64,000 nucleotides of DNA from Pseudomonadota bacterium (GCA_021848345.1 JAJZUV010000002.1:62001-126000), one strand, 5' to 3'; counted from the first letter of the stretch, positions 11,777-20,798 are shown. The notes: a model not told the origin generated them from the sequence alone. Program-made: numbers and translations.

Positions 11777-12016
11777 TCAGTGCCGGGGAGCGCCCTGGCG
11801 CGCCTGCGCTTGCTCGGGAATGTCGTCGTCGGCCTCGGCGGGCTTGGCGACCACCCGGTAGCTCTCGCTGGACCAGGCCCCGAGGTCGCCATTGCGGCAG
11901 CGCTCCGAGCAGAAGGGGCGCCAGGGGTTGTCGGCGCAGTAGCGCGTGGGCTCGCCGCAGCCCGGGCAGGGCACGATGCGCGAGGCGGGGCCGGGAGGCT
12001 GCGAATTCACGGACAT
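11777..12016 (-). CDS. yacG: DNA gyrase inhibitor YacG, zinc-binding
   Basis: A 79-residue zinc protein. Four cysteines in CPGC (17 and 20) and FCSERC (36 and 40) form the CxxC-x15-CxxxC site of YacG, which in E. coli binds GyrB and inhibits gyrase. The tail after residue 55 is acidic and likely disordered. Its ATG lies inside the end of zapD (10-bp overlap) in the same direction. yacG, zapD and coaE cluster with pilBCD in many gamma- and betaproteobacteria. It converges on the Nudix gene with a 28-bp gap. Confidence 0.92.
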   Translation of the reverse strand: MSVNSQPPGPASRIVPCPGCGEPTRYCADNPWRPFCSERCRNGDLGAWSSESYRVVAKPAEADDDIPEQAQARQGAPRH

Positions 12017-12786
12017 AGCGCCAGCTCGAACTGCACGTCGCCGTCGACCGGCTTGAGCTTCCACTCCGAGTCCGGGCGCATGAAGCGCACCGAGACCATC
12101 AAGCGGTGGCCGGTGATTTCCGGGATCACACCCAGATTCCCGTCCACGCGCAGGCGCATCAACTGGTAGCTGCGTCCCCCCAGGTTCTGCTGGTAGCTGC
12201 CGCTCTGGGCCACGCTCTTGTGGGGCATGCCGCCGTCGCGCAGCATGCGCAACAGCACCTCCACGGCCATGGAGACCGGACCGAACACCTCCATCCAGCG
12301 CATCAGGTCCTCGCGGCGCTGCTCCTCGGGCAGATGCTGCCAGGCGTAATAGGCGGGCAGGTCGAATTCGCAGGTGCCGCCGGGAATCCCCGCCCGGCTG
12401 CGAATGGACATCAGCCATTCGTTGTCCAGCAGGGTCTGGCCCGGCTTGCCCAGTTGCTGGCTGAGGCGCTGGAAGGACGCGTCGATCTCGGCCAGAACCT
12501 CTTCCAGGGTGACCTCGGATACCGCCGGATTGCCGCGGTAGCTCAGGTACTGCTGTCGCTGGCGCTCGAGGTCCTTGAGGATGTCGCTCTTGAGATCCTG
12601 GCGCGAGGTGACGTCCATGATCTCGAACATGGACAGCAGCGCATGGTGGTGATCGAAGGGGTGGCCCCTTTGCATCAGGAAGGCATTTCGGCGCAGCAGG
12701 TATTCGAGCCTGAGCAGGGTGCGAACACGCTCGTTCAGCGGATATTCGTACAGGATCACGGGCCAGGACGAGTTGGGGCCCGGCAT
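12007..12786 (-). CDS. zapD: Z-ring-associated protein ZapD
   Basis: A 259-residue cytosolic protein that cross-links FtsZ filaments through the conserved FtsZ C-terminal tail, which is present in the ftsZ of this window. The sequence follows the family from the start (VILYEYPLNERVRTLLRLEYL) through the helical domain to the beta-rich C-terminal half. It overlaps yacG by 10 bp. The coaE stop lies 135 bp upstream, a gap in which no gene is seen. Confidence 0.93.
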   Translation of the reverse strand: MPGPNSSWPVILYEYPLNERVRTLLRLEYLLRRNAFLMQRGHPFDHHHALLSMFEIMDVTSRQDLKSDILKDLERQRQQYLSYRGNPAVSEVTLEEVLAEIDASFQRLSQQLGKPGQTLLDNEWLMSIRSRAGIPGGTCEFDLPAYYAWQHLPEEQRREDLMRWMEVFGPVSMAVEVLLRMLRDGGMPHKSVAQSGSYQQNLGGRSYQLMRLRVDGNLGVIPEITGHRLMVSVRFMRPDSEWKLKPVDGDVQFELALCP

Positions 12787-12921
12787 GCGGCCGGGCAGGG
12801 TGCGGCGAAAGCAGCAGTCAGGATAGTGGCGAATCGCGCCGCCGTGGCGCCCTGCGGGCGCCGGCTCGGCGAGGACGGGCTCGCCCGCCGCGGGCCATTG
12901 TCACGCATGTGCCGCGGGAAT

Positions 12922-13563
12922 TCAAATGCCCCGCGCCTGTTCCAGCATGCGTCGGTGCAGTTCCAGCGCCTGGCGGCGCAGCGATTCCAGGTCGGTCGAG
13001 TTGTCGATCACCTCGTCCGCGGCGGCCAGGCGCTGCTCGCGCGTGGCCTGCGCCTGCAGGATGCGCTGCACCTGCTGGGCCGTGAGCCCGGAGCGCTGCA
13101 TCACGCGCCGCACCTGCAGTTCGGGCGCGCAGTCGACCACCACGATGCGGTCCACGCGTTCGCGCCAGCGCTGCAGCGATTCCACCAGCAACGGCACCAC
13201 GAGCACGACATAGGGGCCGGGCAGCGAGTCGGCCAGTTCGCGCAGACGCGCGCCGATCAGCGGGTGCAGGATGGACTCCAGGCGTGCGCGCTGCGCCGGG
13301 TCGGCGAAGGCGAGCTCGCGCATGCGCGAGCGCTCGAGCGCGCCGTCGGCGCCGATCACGGTCTCGCCGAAGGCCTCCCGGATCGCCTCGATCGCCTCGC
13401 CTCCGGGCGCCGTCAGCGCATGCGCGACGGCGTCGGCGTCGATCACCGCGGCGCCCCAGTCGCCCAACATGTCCGCCACCGCGGTCTTGCCCGATCCGAT
13501 CCCGCCGGTCAGGCCGATGCACGGGCGCCGCGCAGGCGGCGTCCGCGTGCCGGGCTCAGACAC
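12922..13563 (-). CDS. coaE: dephospho-CoA kinase
   Basis: Last step of coenzyme A synthesis: phosphorylates dephospho-CoA at the ribose 3'-OH. The 213 residues contain the P-loop GLTGGIGSGKTAVAD near residue 16, the DADAVAH segment that follows, and the LID region with QATREQRLAAADEVIDN near the end. Its start codon overlaps the pilD stop by 8 bp, so it is the downstream member of the pilB-pilC-pilD-coaE run. Confidence 0.96.
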   Translation of the reverse strand: MSEPGTRTPPARRPCIGLTGGIGSGKTAVADMLGDWGAAVIDADAVAHALTAPGGEAIEAIREAFGETVIGADGALERSRMRELAFADPAQRARLESILHPLIGARLRELADSLPGPYVVLVVPLLVESLQRWRERVDRIVVVDCAPELQVRRVMQRSGLTAQQVQRILQAQATREQRLAAADEVIDNSTDLESLRRQALELHRRMLEQARGI

Positions 13564-14395
13564 CGCCGAGCACCCAGCCCACCAGGCGCTGCGGGCCGAG
13601 GAACAGGGCGAGCAATCCGGCGGCGGCCAGGAAGGGGCCGAAGGGCATCGGGCGGCCGCGCTGCAGGGCCCCGGTGGCTTGCAGCGCGATCCCGATCACG
13701 GCCCCGCAGATGGCCGACAGCAGGATGATGGGAAGCAGGGCCATCGCGCCGAACCAGGCTCCCAGCACCGCGAACAACTTGAAATCCCCGAAGCCCATGC
13801 CTTCCTTGCCGGTCAGCAGCCGGAACCCCTGGTACACGCACCACAGGCTGGCGTAGCCGATGGCCGCGCCGGCCACCGCCTGGGGCAGGAAGCCCGGGTC
13901 CAGCCAGGCGTGCAGCAGCAACCCGAGCCACAGCAGCGGCAGCGTGATGCCGTCGGGCAGCAACGTGGTGTCGAAGTCGATCAGTGCCAGCGCCAGCAGT
14001 CCCCAGGCCAGCACCACGGTGCCGGCGGTCCACGCCGATACGCCGTGTTGCGCGACCAGCGCCGCGGCCAGCACGGCCCCGGCGATCTCCACCAGCGGAT
14101 AGCGCGGCGAGATGCGCGTGCCGCAGGCCGAACAGCGCCCGCGCAGCAGCAGCCAGCTGAGCACCGGGATGTTCTCCCACCAGGCGATCGCATGCCCGCA
14201 GGCGCCGCAGCGCGAACGCGGGCGCACCAGATCGAAGGCTTCGGATTCCTCGGGCTCGAGCTCCAGCGTGGCGCGCGCCTCGTCGCGCCAGCCGCGCTCG
14301 AGCATCACGGGCAGACGAAGGATCAGGACGTTCAGGAAGGAGCCGACCAGCAGCCCCAGCAGCGCGGCGACGAAGATCGCGAAACCCGCGTTCAC
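13556..14395 (-). CDS. pilD: type IV prepilin peptidase / N-methyltransferase PilD
   Basis: Inner-membrane aspartyl protease that removes prepilin leader peptides and methylates the new N-terminus. The 279 residues show the zinc-binding double CxxC (CGACGHA and CSACGTR, about residues 62-95). The two catalytic aspartates lie in DFDTTLLPD (about 140) and FGDFKLFAVLGAWFG (about 205), with around eight hydrophobic helices between and around them. It overlaps pilC as ATGA and coaE by 8 bp. Confidence 0.96.
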   Translation of the reverse strand: MNAGFAIFVAALLGLLVGSFLNVLILRLPVMLERGWRDEARATLELEPEESEAFDLVRPRSRCGACGHAIAWWENIPVLSWLLLRGRCSACGTRISPRYPLVEIAGAVLAAALVAQHGVSAWTAGTVVLAWGLLALALIDFDTTLLPDGITLPLLWLGLLLHAWLDPGFLPQAVAGAAIGYASLWCVYQGFRLLTGKEGMGFGDFKLFAVLGAWFGAMALLPIILLSAICGAVIGIALQATGALQRGRPMPFGPFLAAAGLLALFLGPQRLVGWVLGGV

Positions 14396-15615
14396 CCCAC
14401 CACCTTGCCGAGGTTGAAGATGGGCAGGTACATGGCGATCACCAGGCCGCCGATCAGGATGCCCAGAACGACGATGATGATCGGCTCGAGCAGGCTGGAC
14501 AGGGCCTTGACCAGTTCGTCGACCTCCGCCTCGTAGATGTCGGCGACCTTGCCGAGCATCGAGTCCAGCGAGCCGGACTCCTCGCCGATCGAGGCCATCT
14601 GCAGCACCAGCGGCGGGAATACGCGGCTGTTCTGCATCGACAGGGTCAGGCTGGTGCCGGTGGACACCTCCTGCTGGATCTTCTCGGTGGCGCGCTGGAA
14701 GACGATGTTGCCCGAGGCTCCGGCCACCGAGTCCAGCGCCTCCACCAGCGGCACGCCGGCGCCGAACATGGTCGACAGCGTGCGCGTCCAGCGCGCCAGC
14801 GCCCCCTTGAGCACCAGCTGGCCGAACACCGGCAGGCGCAGCAGCGCGCGGTCGACGAATTCCTGCACCCGCTCCGAGCGCTTCCAGGACTGGTAGCCGA
14901 AATAGCCTCCCAGGATCAGGATGGCCCCCATCACGTACCAGTAGTGCACGAAGAAATTCGACATCGCGATGACGATCAGCGTCGGGCCCGGCAACTGGGC
15001 GCCGAACTGCGCGAACACGTCCTTGAAGGTCGGCACCACGAACAGCATGATGATGGTGACCACGATCATGGCCACGATCATCACCGCGATCGGGTAGGTC
15101 AGCGCCGACTTGATCTTCCCCTTGATCGCCAGGGTCTTCTCCTGGTAGGTCGCCAGGCGATCGAGGATCAGCTCGAGCATGCCCGCTTCCTCGCCGGCCT
15201 CGACCAGGTTGCAGTACAGGTGGTCGAAGTATTTGGGGTACTTGCGGAAGGCCGCCGAAAGGCTGGTGCCGGTTTCCACGTCGTTGCGGATGTCGGTGAC
15301 CAGGCGCGCCATCGAGGGGTTGGGGTGGCTGCGCGCGACGATGTCGAAGGACTGCAGCAGCGGAACGCCGGCGCGCAGCATCGTGGCCAGCTGGCGCGTG
15401 AAGGTGGTCAGGTCCTTGGACTTGATCGAGCGCCCGCCGCCGACCTTGCGCTTCTTGAGCTTGGTCACCAGGATGCCCTGGCGGCGCAGCGAGGCGTTGA
15501 CGATGTTCTCGCTGCCGGCGCGCATCTCGCCGCGCTGGACGCGCCCCTGGCGATCCTTGCCCTCCCAGACGTAGAGGAATTCCTTGGCGCTACGCACCGC
15601 GGCAGTCGTGCTCAT
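14392..15615 (-). CDS. pilC: type IV pilus inner-membrane platform protein PilC
   Basis: Polytopic platform protein (T2SSF/GspF family) that connects the PilB assembly ATPase to the growing pilus. It has 407 residues with two repeated T2SSF domains, about 70-195 and 270-400, each ending in membrane helices. The conserved TRQLATMLRAGVPLLQSFDI and its repeat LSTMFGAGVPLVEALDSVAG are visible. It overlaps pilD by 4 bp and lies 33 bp after pilB. A basic N-terminal cytoplasmic part is typical for PilC. Confidence 0.96.
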   Translation of the reverse strand: MSTTAAVRSAKEFLYVWEGKDRQGRVQRGEMRAGSENIVNASLRRQGILVTKLKKRKVGGGRSIKSKDLTTFTRQLATMLRAGVPLLQSFDIVARSHPNPSMARLVTDIRNDVETGTSLSAAFRKYPKYFDHLYCNLVEAGEEAGMLELILDRLATYQEKTLAIKGKIKSALTYPIAVMIVAMIVVTIIMLFVVPTFKDVFAQFGAQLPGPTLIVIAMSNFFVHYWYVMGAILILGGYFGYQSWKRSERVQEFVDRALLRLPVFGQLVLKGALARWTRTLSTMFGAGVPLVEALDSVAGASGNIVFQRATEKIQQEVSTGTSLTLSMQNSRVFPPLVLQMASIGEESGSLDSMLGKVADIYEAEVDELVKALSSLLEPIIIVVLGILIGGLVIAMYLPIFNLGKVVG

Positions 15616-15648
15616 CGTTCCCCCCAGCGGCGCGTGGCCCGCGTCACG

Positions 15649-17391
15649 TTATTCATTGGTCACCGCGAGCACCTCCTCCAGGGAGGTCATGCCCAGGCGC
15701 ACCTTCACCAGCCCGGATTCGCGCAGGGTGCGCACCCCCTCGGCCTTGGCCTGCGCGGCGATGTCCAACGCGGTTCCATGGTTCAGGATGATGCGCTGGA
15801 TCTCCTCGCTGATCGGCATGGCCTGGTAGATGCCCAGGCGCCCCTTGTAGCCGCTGCCGCCGCAGGCGCTGCACTTGCCCGGCTTGTAGGGCTTCCAGCT
15901 GCCGTCGAGATCGGATTCGGCGAAGCCGGCCTCGAGCAGCGCCGCCGCCGGGATGTCGGCCGGCGTGCGGCACTGCTGGCACAGCTTGCGCGCCAGGCGC
16001 TGCGCGGTGATCAGGATCACGCTGGAGGCGATGTTGAACGCGGGCACGCCCATGTTCATCAGCCGGGTCAGCGTGGTCGGTGCGTCGTTGGTGTGCAGCG
16101 TGGAGAACACCATGTGGCCGGTCTGCGCGGCCTTGATGGCGATGTCGGCGGTTTCCAGGTCGCGGATCTCGCCCACCATGATGATGTCCGGATCCTGGCG
16201 CAGGAAGGCGCGCAGCGCGGTGGCGAAGTTCAGCCCCGCCTTCTCGTTCACGTTGACCTGGTTGATGCCCGGCAGGTTGATTTCCGCCGGATCCTCGGCG
16301 GTGGAGATGTTCACGCCGGGCTGGTTCAGCAGGTTCAGGTACGAATACAGCGACACGGTCTTGCCGCTGCCGGTCGGGCCGGTGACCAGCACCATGCCAT
16401 AGGGGCGGCGGATGGCGTGCATCACCCGCTCCTTCTCGTCCGCCTCGTAGCCCAGGCTGTCGATGCCCATCTTGGCCAGCGAGGAGTCCAGGATACGGAT
16501 CACGATCTTCTCGCCGTGCAGGGTCGGCAGCGTGCTGACCCGGAAGTCGATCGCCCGGTCGGGACCGAAACGCAACTTCATGCGCCCGTCCTGCGGCACC
16601 CGGCGCTCGGCGATGTCCAGGCGGGAGATCACCTTGATGCGCGAAGCCAGCTTCTCCTTGATGGCCACCGGCGGCTGCGCGATCTCGCGCAGTTCCCCGT
16701 CGACGCGGAAGCGGATGCGGTAGAAGCCCTCGAAGGGCTCGAAATGCAGGTCGGAGGCGCGCATGTTCACCGCATCCACCAGCATCTTCTGCAGGAAGCG
16801 CACGACCGGGGCGTCGTCGACGTCGGCCGCGTTGTCCTTCTCGGCCGCCGATTCGGTGCCGTCGTCCAGGTCGGCGAGGTCGAAGTCGTCGCCGGCCAGC
16901 GCCGCGATCTGCGAACTGGCGCTTTGCGTGTTCTGGTCGATCCAGCGCTGCAGCTTGTCGTACTCGACCACCACCAGGTCGACCGCCGACTGCGACTGGA
17001 ACTTGATCTTGTCCTCGGCCTCGTGGTCGGCCGGATCGGCGGTGGCCACGACCAGCTTGTTGCCGCGCTTGATCAGCGGCATCACCTTGTAGGCCTTGAC
17101 GATCTTGGTGTCGATCAGCCCGGCGGGAACCCGCGCCGGATCGAAGGCATCGAGGTCGAGCAGCGGAAGCGCGAAGGTCCGGCTGATCCAGTGGGCCAGC
17201 TCCGAGGCTCCCATGCCCCCGCTGCCGACCAGTTCGGCGATGAAACTGCTGCGGTTCTCGACCGCGCGCTTCTGGATCTGCTCGGCCCCGGCCCGCGCCA
17301 GATGCCCGGATTGCACCAGGGCATTGGCCAGCCCCGACAGTTGCAGGGGCGATCGGCTGCTGGGAGGCGAGGCTTGAAGTACGGTGGACAT
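15649..17391 (-). CDS. pilB: type IV pilus extension ATPase PilB
   Basis: Hexameric ATPase powering pilin polymerisation. Its 580 residues comprise an N-terminal MshEN/GspE-N domain (to about 180) and the C-terminal secretion ATPase domain. The latter has Walker A GPTGSGKT near residue 340, the Asp box, Walker B region DPDIIMVGEIRD near 395, and a tetracysteine zinc site CQQC...CSAC near 460-500. It is the first gene of the pilB-pilC-pilD-coaE run; the regulators PilS and PilR lie at 32-35 kb. The 148 bp upstream hold no other gene. Confidence 0.97.
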   Translation of the reverse strand: MSTVLQASPPSSRSPLQLSGLANALVQSGHLARAGAEQIQKRAVENRSSFIAELVGSGGMGASELAHWISRTFALPLLDLDAFDPARVPAGLIDTKIVKAYKVMPLIKRGNKLVVATADPADHEAEDKIKFQSQSAVDLVVVEYDKLQRWIDQNTQSASSQIAALAGDDFDLADLDDGTESAAEKDNAADVDDAPVVRFLQKMLVDAVNMRASDLHFEPFEGFYRIRFRVDGELREIAQPPVAIKEKLASRIKVISRLDIAERRVPQDGRMKLRFGPDRAIDFRVSTLPTLHGEKIVIRILDSSLAKMGIDSLGYEADEKERVMHAIRRPYGMVLVTGPTGSGKTVSLYSYLNLLNQPGVNISTAEDPAEINLPGINQVNVNEKAGLNFATALRAFLRQDPDIIMVGEIRDLETADIAIKAAQTGHMVFSTLHTNDAPTTLTRLMNMGVPAFNIASSVILITAQRLARKLCQQCRTPADIPAAALLEAGFAESDLDGSWKPYKPGKCSACGGSGYKGRLGIYQAMPISEEIQRIILNHGTALDIAAQAKAEGVRTLRESGLVKVRLGMTSLEEVLAVTNE

Positions 17392-17539
17392 GGCGCAGTA
17401 GGGGCGACCCTCACATGATGCTGGCTGGCGTCCGGCTTGTAAATCCGGCCACTCCTCCAGCGGATCGATTCCTCAAATTATGTCGCAGGATCGCAAGAAC
17501 TCCCCATTTTGCCGCGGGATGAGCCCGAAATCCCGGGGC

Positions 17540-18070
17540 TCATGGCTGGCGCATTTCCAGATCCTCCTGCAAGGATTCGGCGCCGGCGCGGGCGCAGGCC
17601 TCGTCGGTCGTCCCGGATGGCGCGCCGCTGACGCCGATGGCTCCGTACAAGGTGCCGGCCGCGCTGATGGGCACCGCGCCGGCCTCGAACAACAGGCCCG
17701 GCACATGGGCCAGACCGCTGTTGCCCCGCGCCTGCAGGCTCGACGTGGGGGTGTCGAAGGATGCCGCGGTGTAGGCCTTGAGCCGGCTCACGCGCAGGCT
17801 CAGCTCGGGCGCGAGCACATCGCGCAGCATCACCTGCGGCAGTCCGTCGCGGTCCACCACGGTGACGCCGACCTGCAGTCCCTCGGAGCGGCACCTGGCC
17901 ATGGCGGCCTGCGCCGCCTTCAGGGCCGCGTCCAGGCTCAGGCGCTGCACGGCGACGGCCAGCGGCTGCTGCGCGCTCGTCGGCGCCGCCTGCGCCTGCA
18001 CGAGGGCCAGCGCCAGCAGGCCGGCGGTCGACGCGGCGCGGGCCGCGCCCCGGCGCGCGCGCGCTTTCAT
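17540..18070 (-). CDS. exported GlcG/HbpS-family protein
   Basis: A 176-residue protein with an N-terminal signal peptide (basic start, hydrophobic core ending in QAQA near residue 27) and one DUF336 domain, the fold of HbpS (haem-binding) and GlcG. The core LDAALKAAQAAMARCRSEGLQ and the glycine-rich PISAAGTLYGAIGVSGAPSG are characteristic. Ligand and role are not known; haem or an aromatic or organic acid is possible. The ATG at 18070 overlaps the stop of the tautomerase gene as ATGA, so they are translated together. Confidence 0.8.
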   Translation of the reverse strand: MKARARRGAARAASTAGLLALALVQAQAAPTSAQQPLAVAVQRLSLDAALKAAQAAMARCRSEGLQVGVTVVDRDGLPQVMLRDVLAPELSLRVSRLKAYTAASFDTPTSSLQARGNSGLAHVPGLLFEAGAVPISAAGTLYGAIGVSGAPSGTTDEACARAGAESLQEDLEMRQP

Positions 18071-18252
18071 CGCTCGCTCCACAACCTGCCGCCGGTGGCC
18101 CAGTGCGAGCGCGAGACCTCGTTGAGGATGATGTCGACCGCTTCCGGGGAGCATTTCAGGGTGTCGACGACCGCCTGCGTGATGGCCTCGACCAGTTGCT
18201 TCTTCATCTCGGGGGTGCGCCCCTCGAACATATCTACGCGAATGGATGGCAT
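18067..18252 (-). CDS. 4-oxalocrotonate tautomerase family protein
   Basis: A 61-residue member of the tautomerase superfamily with the catalytic N-terminal proline (MPSIRVDMFEGR) and Arg11 after Met removal. The position of Arg39 in classical 4-oxalocrotonate tautomerase is Asp (AVDIILNEV), and Phe50 is Trp (HWATGG). The substrate may therefore differ from 2-hydroxymuconate. No meta-cleavage pathway genes are nearby. It forms a two-gene unit with the downstream DUF336 gene, overlapping by 4 bp. Confidence 0.85.
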   Translation of the reverse strand: MPSIRVDMFEGRTPEMKKQLVEAITQAVVDTLKCSPEAVDIILNEVSRSHWATGGRLWSER

Positions 18253-18310
18253 GGAGCGGGTCCTCGGTTGTGCAAAAACGACGATTGGACCCATTATCCC
18301 CGCACGCCGC

Positions 18311-19897
18311 TCAGCCGGTCGCCGCCGCCGCCTCGTCGAGGTAGCGCGTGCGGCGACCGCTGCGCACGCCCCAGACGTAAAAGCCCAGCGCCGCCAATGC
18401 GACGACCCCATTGTCCCAGCCGCTGGGGATGAATCCCCTGCCGCCGAAATTCGAGCTTCCCAGGTAGGACAACAGCGCCATGGTCGGAAGGTACAGCATG
18501 AACCACCAGGCCGAAGCCAGTTCCGCCCCGAAGTCGTGCCAGCCGGCCTTGAACTGGTAATAGAAAAAGATGGGCAGCGAGGCGAGCATCAGCAGCATCA
18601 GCTGCCCGGTGAGGGGCCAGCGGGCCCAGTACAGCACCAGCGAGCCCAGCAGGAAGGCCAGCGGAGCCACCAGGCCCATGCCCGCGATGCGCACCGGCCG
18701 GTGGTATTCCGGAGCCTTCAGTCGCAGCGCCATGACGCTGATCGGGCCGGTGAGGTAGGAGATGATCGTGGCCACCGAGATGACGCCCACCAGTGCGCCC
18801 CATCCGCGGAACAGCAGCATGAAGATGAAGGAAACGACCAGGTTCAGCCACATGGCCTGGCGCGGCACGCCGAACAGCGGGTGGATGCGCCCGAACATTT
18901 CCGGCATCGTGTTGTTGCGCACCATCGCGTGGATCATGCGCGCCGTGGTCGCGGTGTAGATGGAACCGGTGCCCGAAGGGCTGACGAAGGCGTCGATGTA
19001 CAGCACCACGGCGAGCCAGTTCAGGTTCACCGCCAGCGCGAGTTCCGCGAACGGCGACGTGAAATTCAGCGCATGCCAGCCGTCCGCGATGTCCCGCGGG
19101 TTGACGGCGCCGACGAAGGCGATCTGCAGCAGCACGTACAGGACCAGCGCGATGAGCACCGCGCCGATCACCGCGACGGGGATGCTGCGTGCCGGGTGGC
19201 GCGCCTCGCCAGCCAGGCTGACGGGGCTCTGGAACCCGTTGTAGCTGAACACGATGCCGCTGGTCGCGACCGCGGTGAACACGGCCGACCAGCCGTAGGG
19301 CGCGAAGCCGCCGGGCCGGTCCAGCGCCAGGTTGCCGACGTGGAAATCGCTGAGCATCAGGCCCGCGATGGTCAGCGACGGAATGGCGAACTTGAACAGG
19401 GTGATCGCCGTGTTGCTGCGCACGAACAGCTTCACTCCCCAGTAGTTGAGCAGGAAGTACACGATGACCAGCGCGCCGGCGGCGACGAGTCCCGAGCGGG
19501 TCAGCTCCGAGCCCGAATACATCGCCTGGGCCCAGGGGTAGGGCCAGGAGGCCATGTATTGCACCGAGGCGATCGCCTCGATGGGGATCACCGAGACGAT
19601 GGAGATCCAGTTGGCCCAGGCGCTGATGAATCCCACCAGCGATCCATGGGAATAGCGCGCGTAGCGCACCATGCCCCCCGATTCGGGAAACAGGGCGCCG
19701 AGTTCCACGTAGGTCAGCGCGATCGCGAGGATGATGCCCGCGCCGATCACCCAGGAGAAGATCGCGGCCGGACCCGACAACTCGGCGGCGTGCCACGCCC
19801 CGAACAGCCAGCCCGATCCGATCATCGAGCCCAGTCCCGTCAGCATCAGGGCCCAGGGTCCGATGCTGCGCTTCATCCCGATTTCCGCTTGTTCCAT
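18311..19897 (-). CDS. APC-family amino acid permease
   Basis: Inner-membrane permease of the amino acid-polyamine-organocation family, 528 residues from the ATG at 19897, which has GGAGA seven bases upstream. The N-terminal helix region SIGPWALMLTGLGSMIGSGWL holds the glycine-rich substrate-site motif. About 12 to 14 membrane helices are visible. It resembles aspartate/proton symporter-type members, but the substrate cannot be read from sequence. It is transcribed alone, with cytochrome genes and their terminator just upstream. Confidence 0.85.
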   Translation of the reverse strand: MEQAEIGMKRSIGPWALMLTGLGSMIGSGWLFGAWHAAELSGPAAIFSWVIGAGIILAIALTYVELGALFPESGGMVRYARYSHGSLVGFISAWANWISIVSVIPIEAIASVQYMASWPYPWAQAMYSGSELTRSGLVAAGALVIVYFLLNYWGVKLFVRSNTAITLFKFAIPSLTIAGLMLSDFHVGNLALDRPGGFAPYGWSAVFTAVATSGIVFSYNGFQSPVSLAGEARHPARSIPVAVIGAVLIALVLYVLLQIAFVGAVNPRDIADGWHALNFTSPFAELALAVNLNWLAVVLYIDAFVSPSGTGSIYTATTARMIHAMVRNNTMPEMFGRIHPLFGVPRQAMWLNLVVSFIFMLLFRGWGALVGVISVATIISYLTGPISVMALRLKAPEYHRPVRIAGMGLVAPLAFLLGSLVLYWARWPLTGQLMLLMLASLPIFFYYQFKAGWHDFGAELASAWWFMLYLPTMALLSYLGSSNFGGRGFIPSGWDNGVVALAALGFYVWGVRSGRRTRYLDEAAAATG

Positions 19898-20028
19898 GCT
19901 TGTCTCCGTGATCGTTGGTCGAGGGGATCGTGGTCTCCTCATTCGATCATCGGCGGGCGTCGTCCATGGGACGCGGGGAAATCACCCCTACGTGCCAAAC
20001 CCCCCTTTGTTTCACGGGTCTTGCGGAA

Positions 20029-20054
20029 ACAAAAAACCGCCCCTGGGGGCGGTT
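20029..20054 (-). terminator. intrinsic terminator after the cytochrome c genes
   Basis: Stem AACCGCCCC/GGGGCGGTT at 20035-20054, followed on the minus strand by a T-rich run. It lies 18 bp past the stop of the second cytochrome gene. Confidence 0.85.
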
Positions 20055-20071
20055 CGTCGCGGGCGAGGCCT

Positions 20072-20455
20072 TCAGGGGCGCGGATCGCGCGCCTTGTCCG
20101 GCTCGTACAGCGGACTCTTCAGGCTGGATACGTAGGCCGCGATGTCGTGCAGTTGCTGCGCGTCGAAGCGCGCCACCATGCCGGCCATGATCGGGTTGTC
20201 CCGGCCGTACAGCGGCGTCTGGTGCTTGGCCTGGTACTGCTGCATCGCGTGGAACAGGTACGACTCCGGCTGACCGGCGATGATCGGGTAGGTCGGGGCC
20301 ACCGGCTTGTCCAGGCCCGCGCCGTGGCAGGCGATGCAACCGCCCTGGTTCACCAGGTCCTCGCCTTTCTTCAGGTCGGCGGCGTGCGCGGTGCCCAGCG
20401 CGGCCAGCGCGGCGGCCACGCCCAGCAGGGACATTCGAGCGAACAGTTGGTTCAT
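20072..20455 (-). CDS. periplasmic class I cytochrome c (second of a pair)
   Basis: A 127-residue monohaem cytochrome with a signal peptide ending at about residue 25 (GTAHA). The haem site is GGCIACHG (Cys40, Cys43, His44) and a Met in NPIMAGMV is the likely axial ligand. It belongs to the small cytochrome c4/c5-like electron carriers. It follows another cytochrome gene by 10 bp and is ended by a clear terminator, so the two make a bicistronic unit. No oxidase or dehydrogenase is adjacent, and the partner is unknown. Confidence 0.9.
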   Translation of the reverse strand: MNQLFARMSLLGVAAALAALGTAHAADLKKGEDLVNQGGCIACHGAGLDKPVAPTYPIIAGQPESYLFHAMQQYQAKHQTPLYGRDNPIMAGMVARFDAQQLHDIAAYVSSLKSPLYEPDKARDPRP

Positions 20456-20465
20456 CGGGGGTTCC

Positions 20466-20798
20466 TCAATGGGTGCCGCCAGCCTTGGGCTGGGAGTAGT
20501 AGGCCGCGATGTCGGCGATTTCCTGGTCGGTCAGCGAACTGGCGATCGCGCGCATGGTCTGGTTGCGACGCTGCCCGCTGCGGTATTCCTGCAGGGCCTG
20601 CGCGATGTAGCCGGCGCTCTGGCCGTTGAGCATCGGCACCTCGTAGACCTCGGGGAACGCTACGCGGTAGCCGGTGGAGTTGTGGCAACCCTCACACATG
20701 AACACGTCCTGCTTGCCGGCGGCCGCATTGCCCTGGATGGTCTGGGCTTGGGCACCGGCAGCAAGCAGGAGCGTGACGGCAAAGATCAGCTGTTTCAT
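20466..20798 (-). CDS. periplasmic class I cytochrome c (first of a pair)
   Basis: A 110-residue monohaem cytochrome with a signal peptide (cleavage near AQA, residue 18) and haem motif MCEGCHN (Cys35, Cys38, His39). The Met in VPMLNGQSAGYI or a later Met is the probable sixth ligand. It shares the ending LTDQEIADIAAYYS with the downstream partner (LHDIAAYVS), so the two may come from duplication or from a split dihaem c4-type protein. Probably a soluble electron shuttle. Confidence 0.9.
   Translation of the reverse strand: MKQLIFAVTLLLAAGAQAQTIQGNAAAGKQDVFMCEGCHNSTGYRVAFPEVYEVPMLNGQSAGYIAQALQEYRSGQRRNQTMRAIASSLTDQEIADIAAYYSQPKAGGTH

Noticed and set aside
12787-12921. A possible small gene between zapD and coaE
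   Set aside because: 135 bp with no open frame that has a ribosome site or recognisable product.
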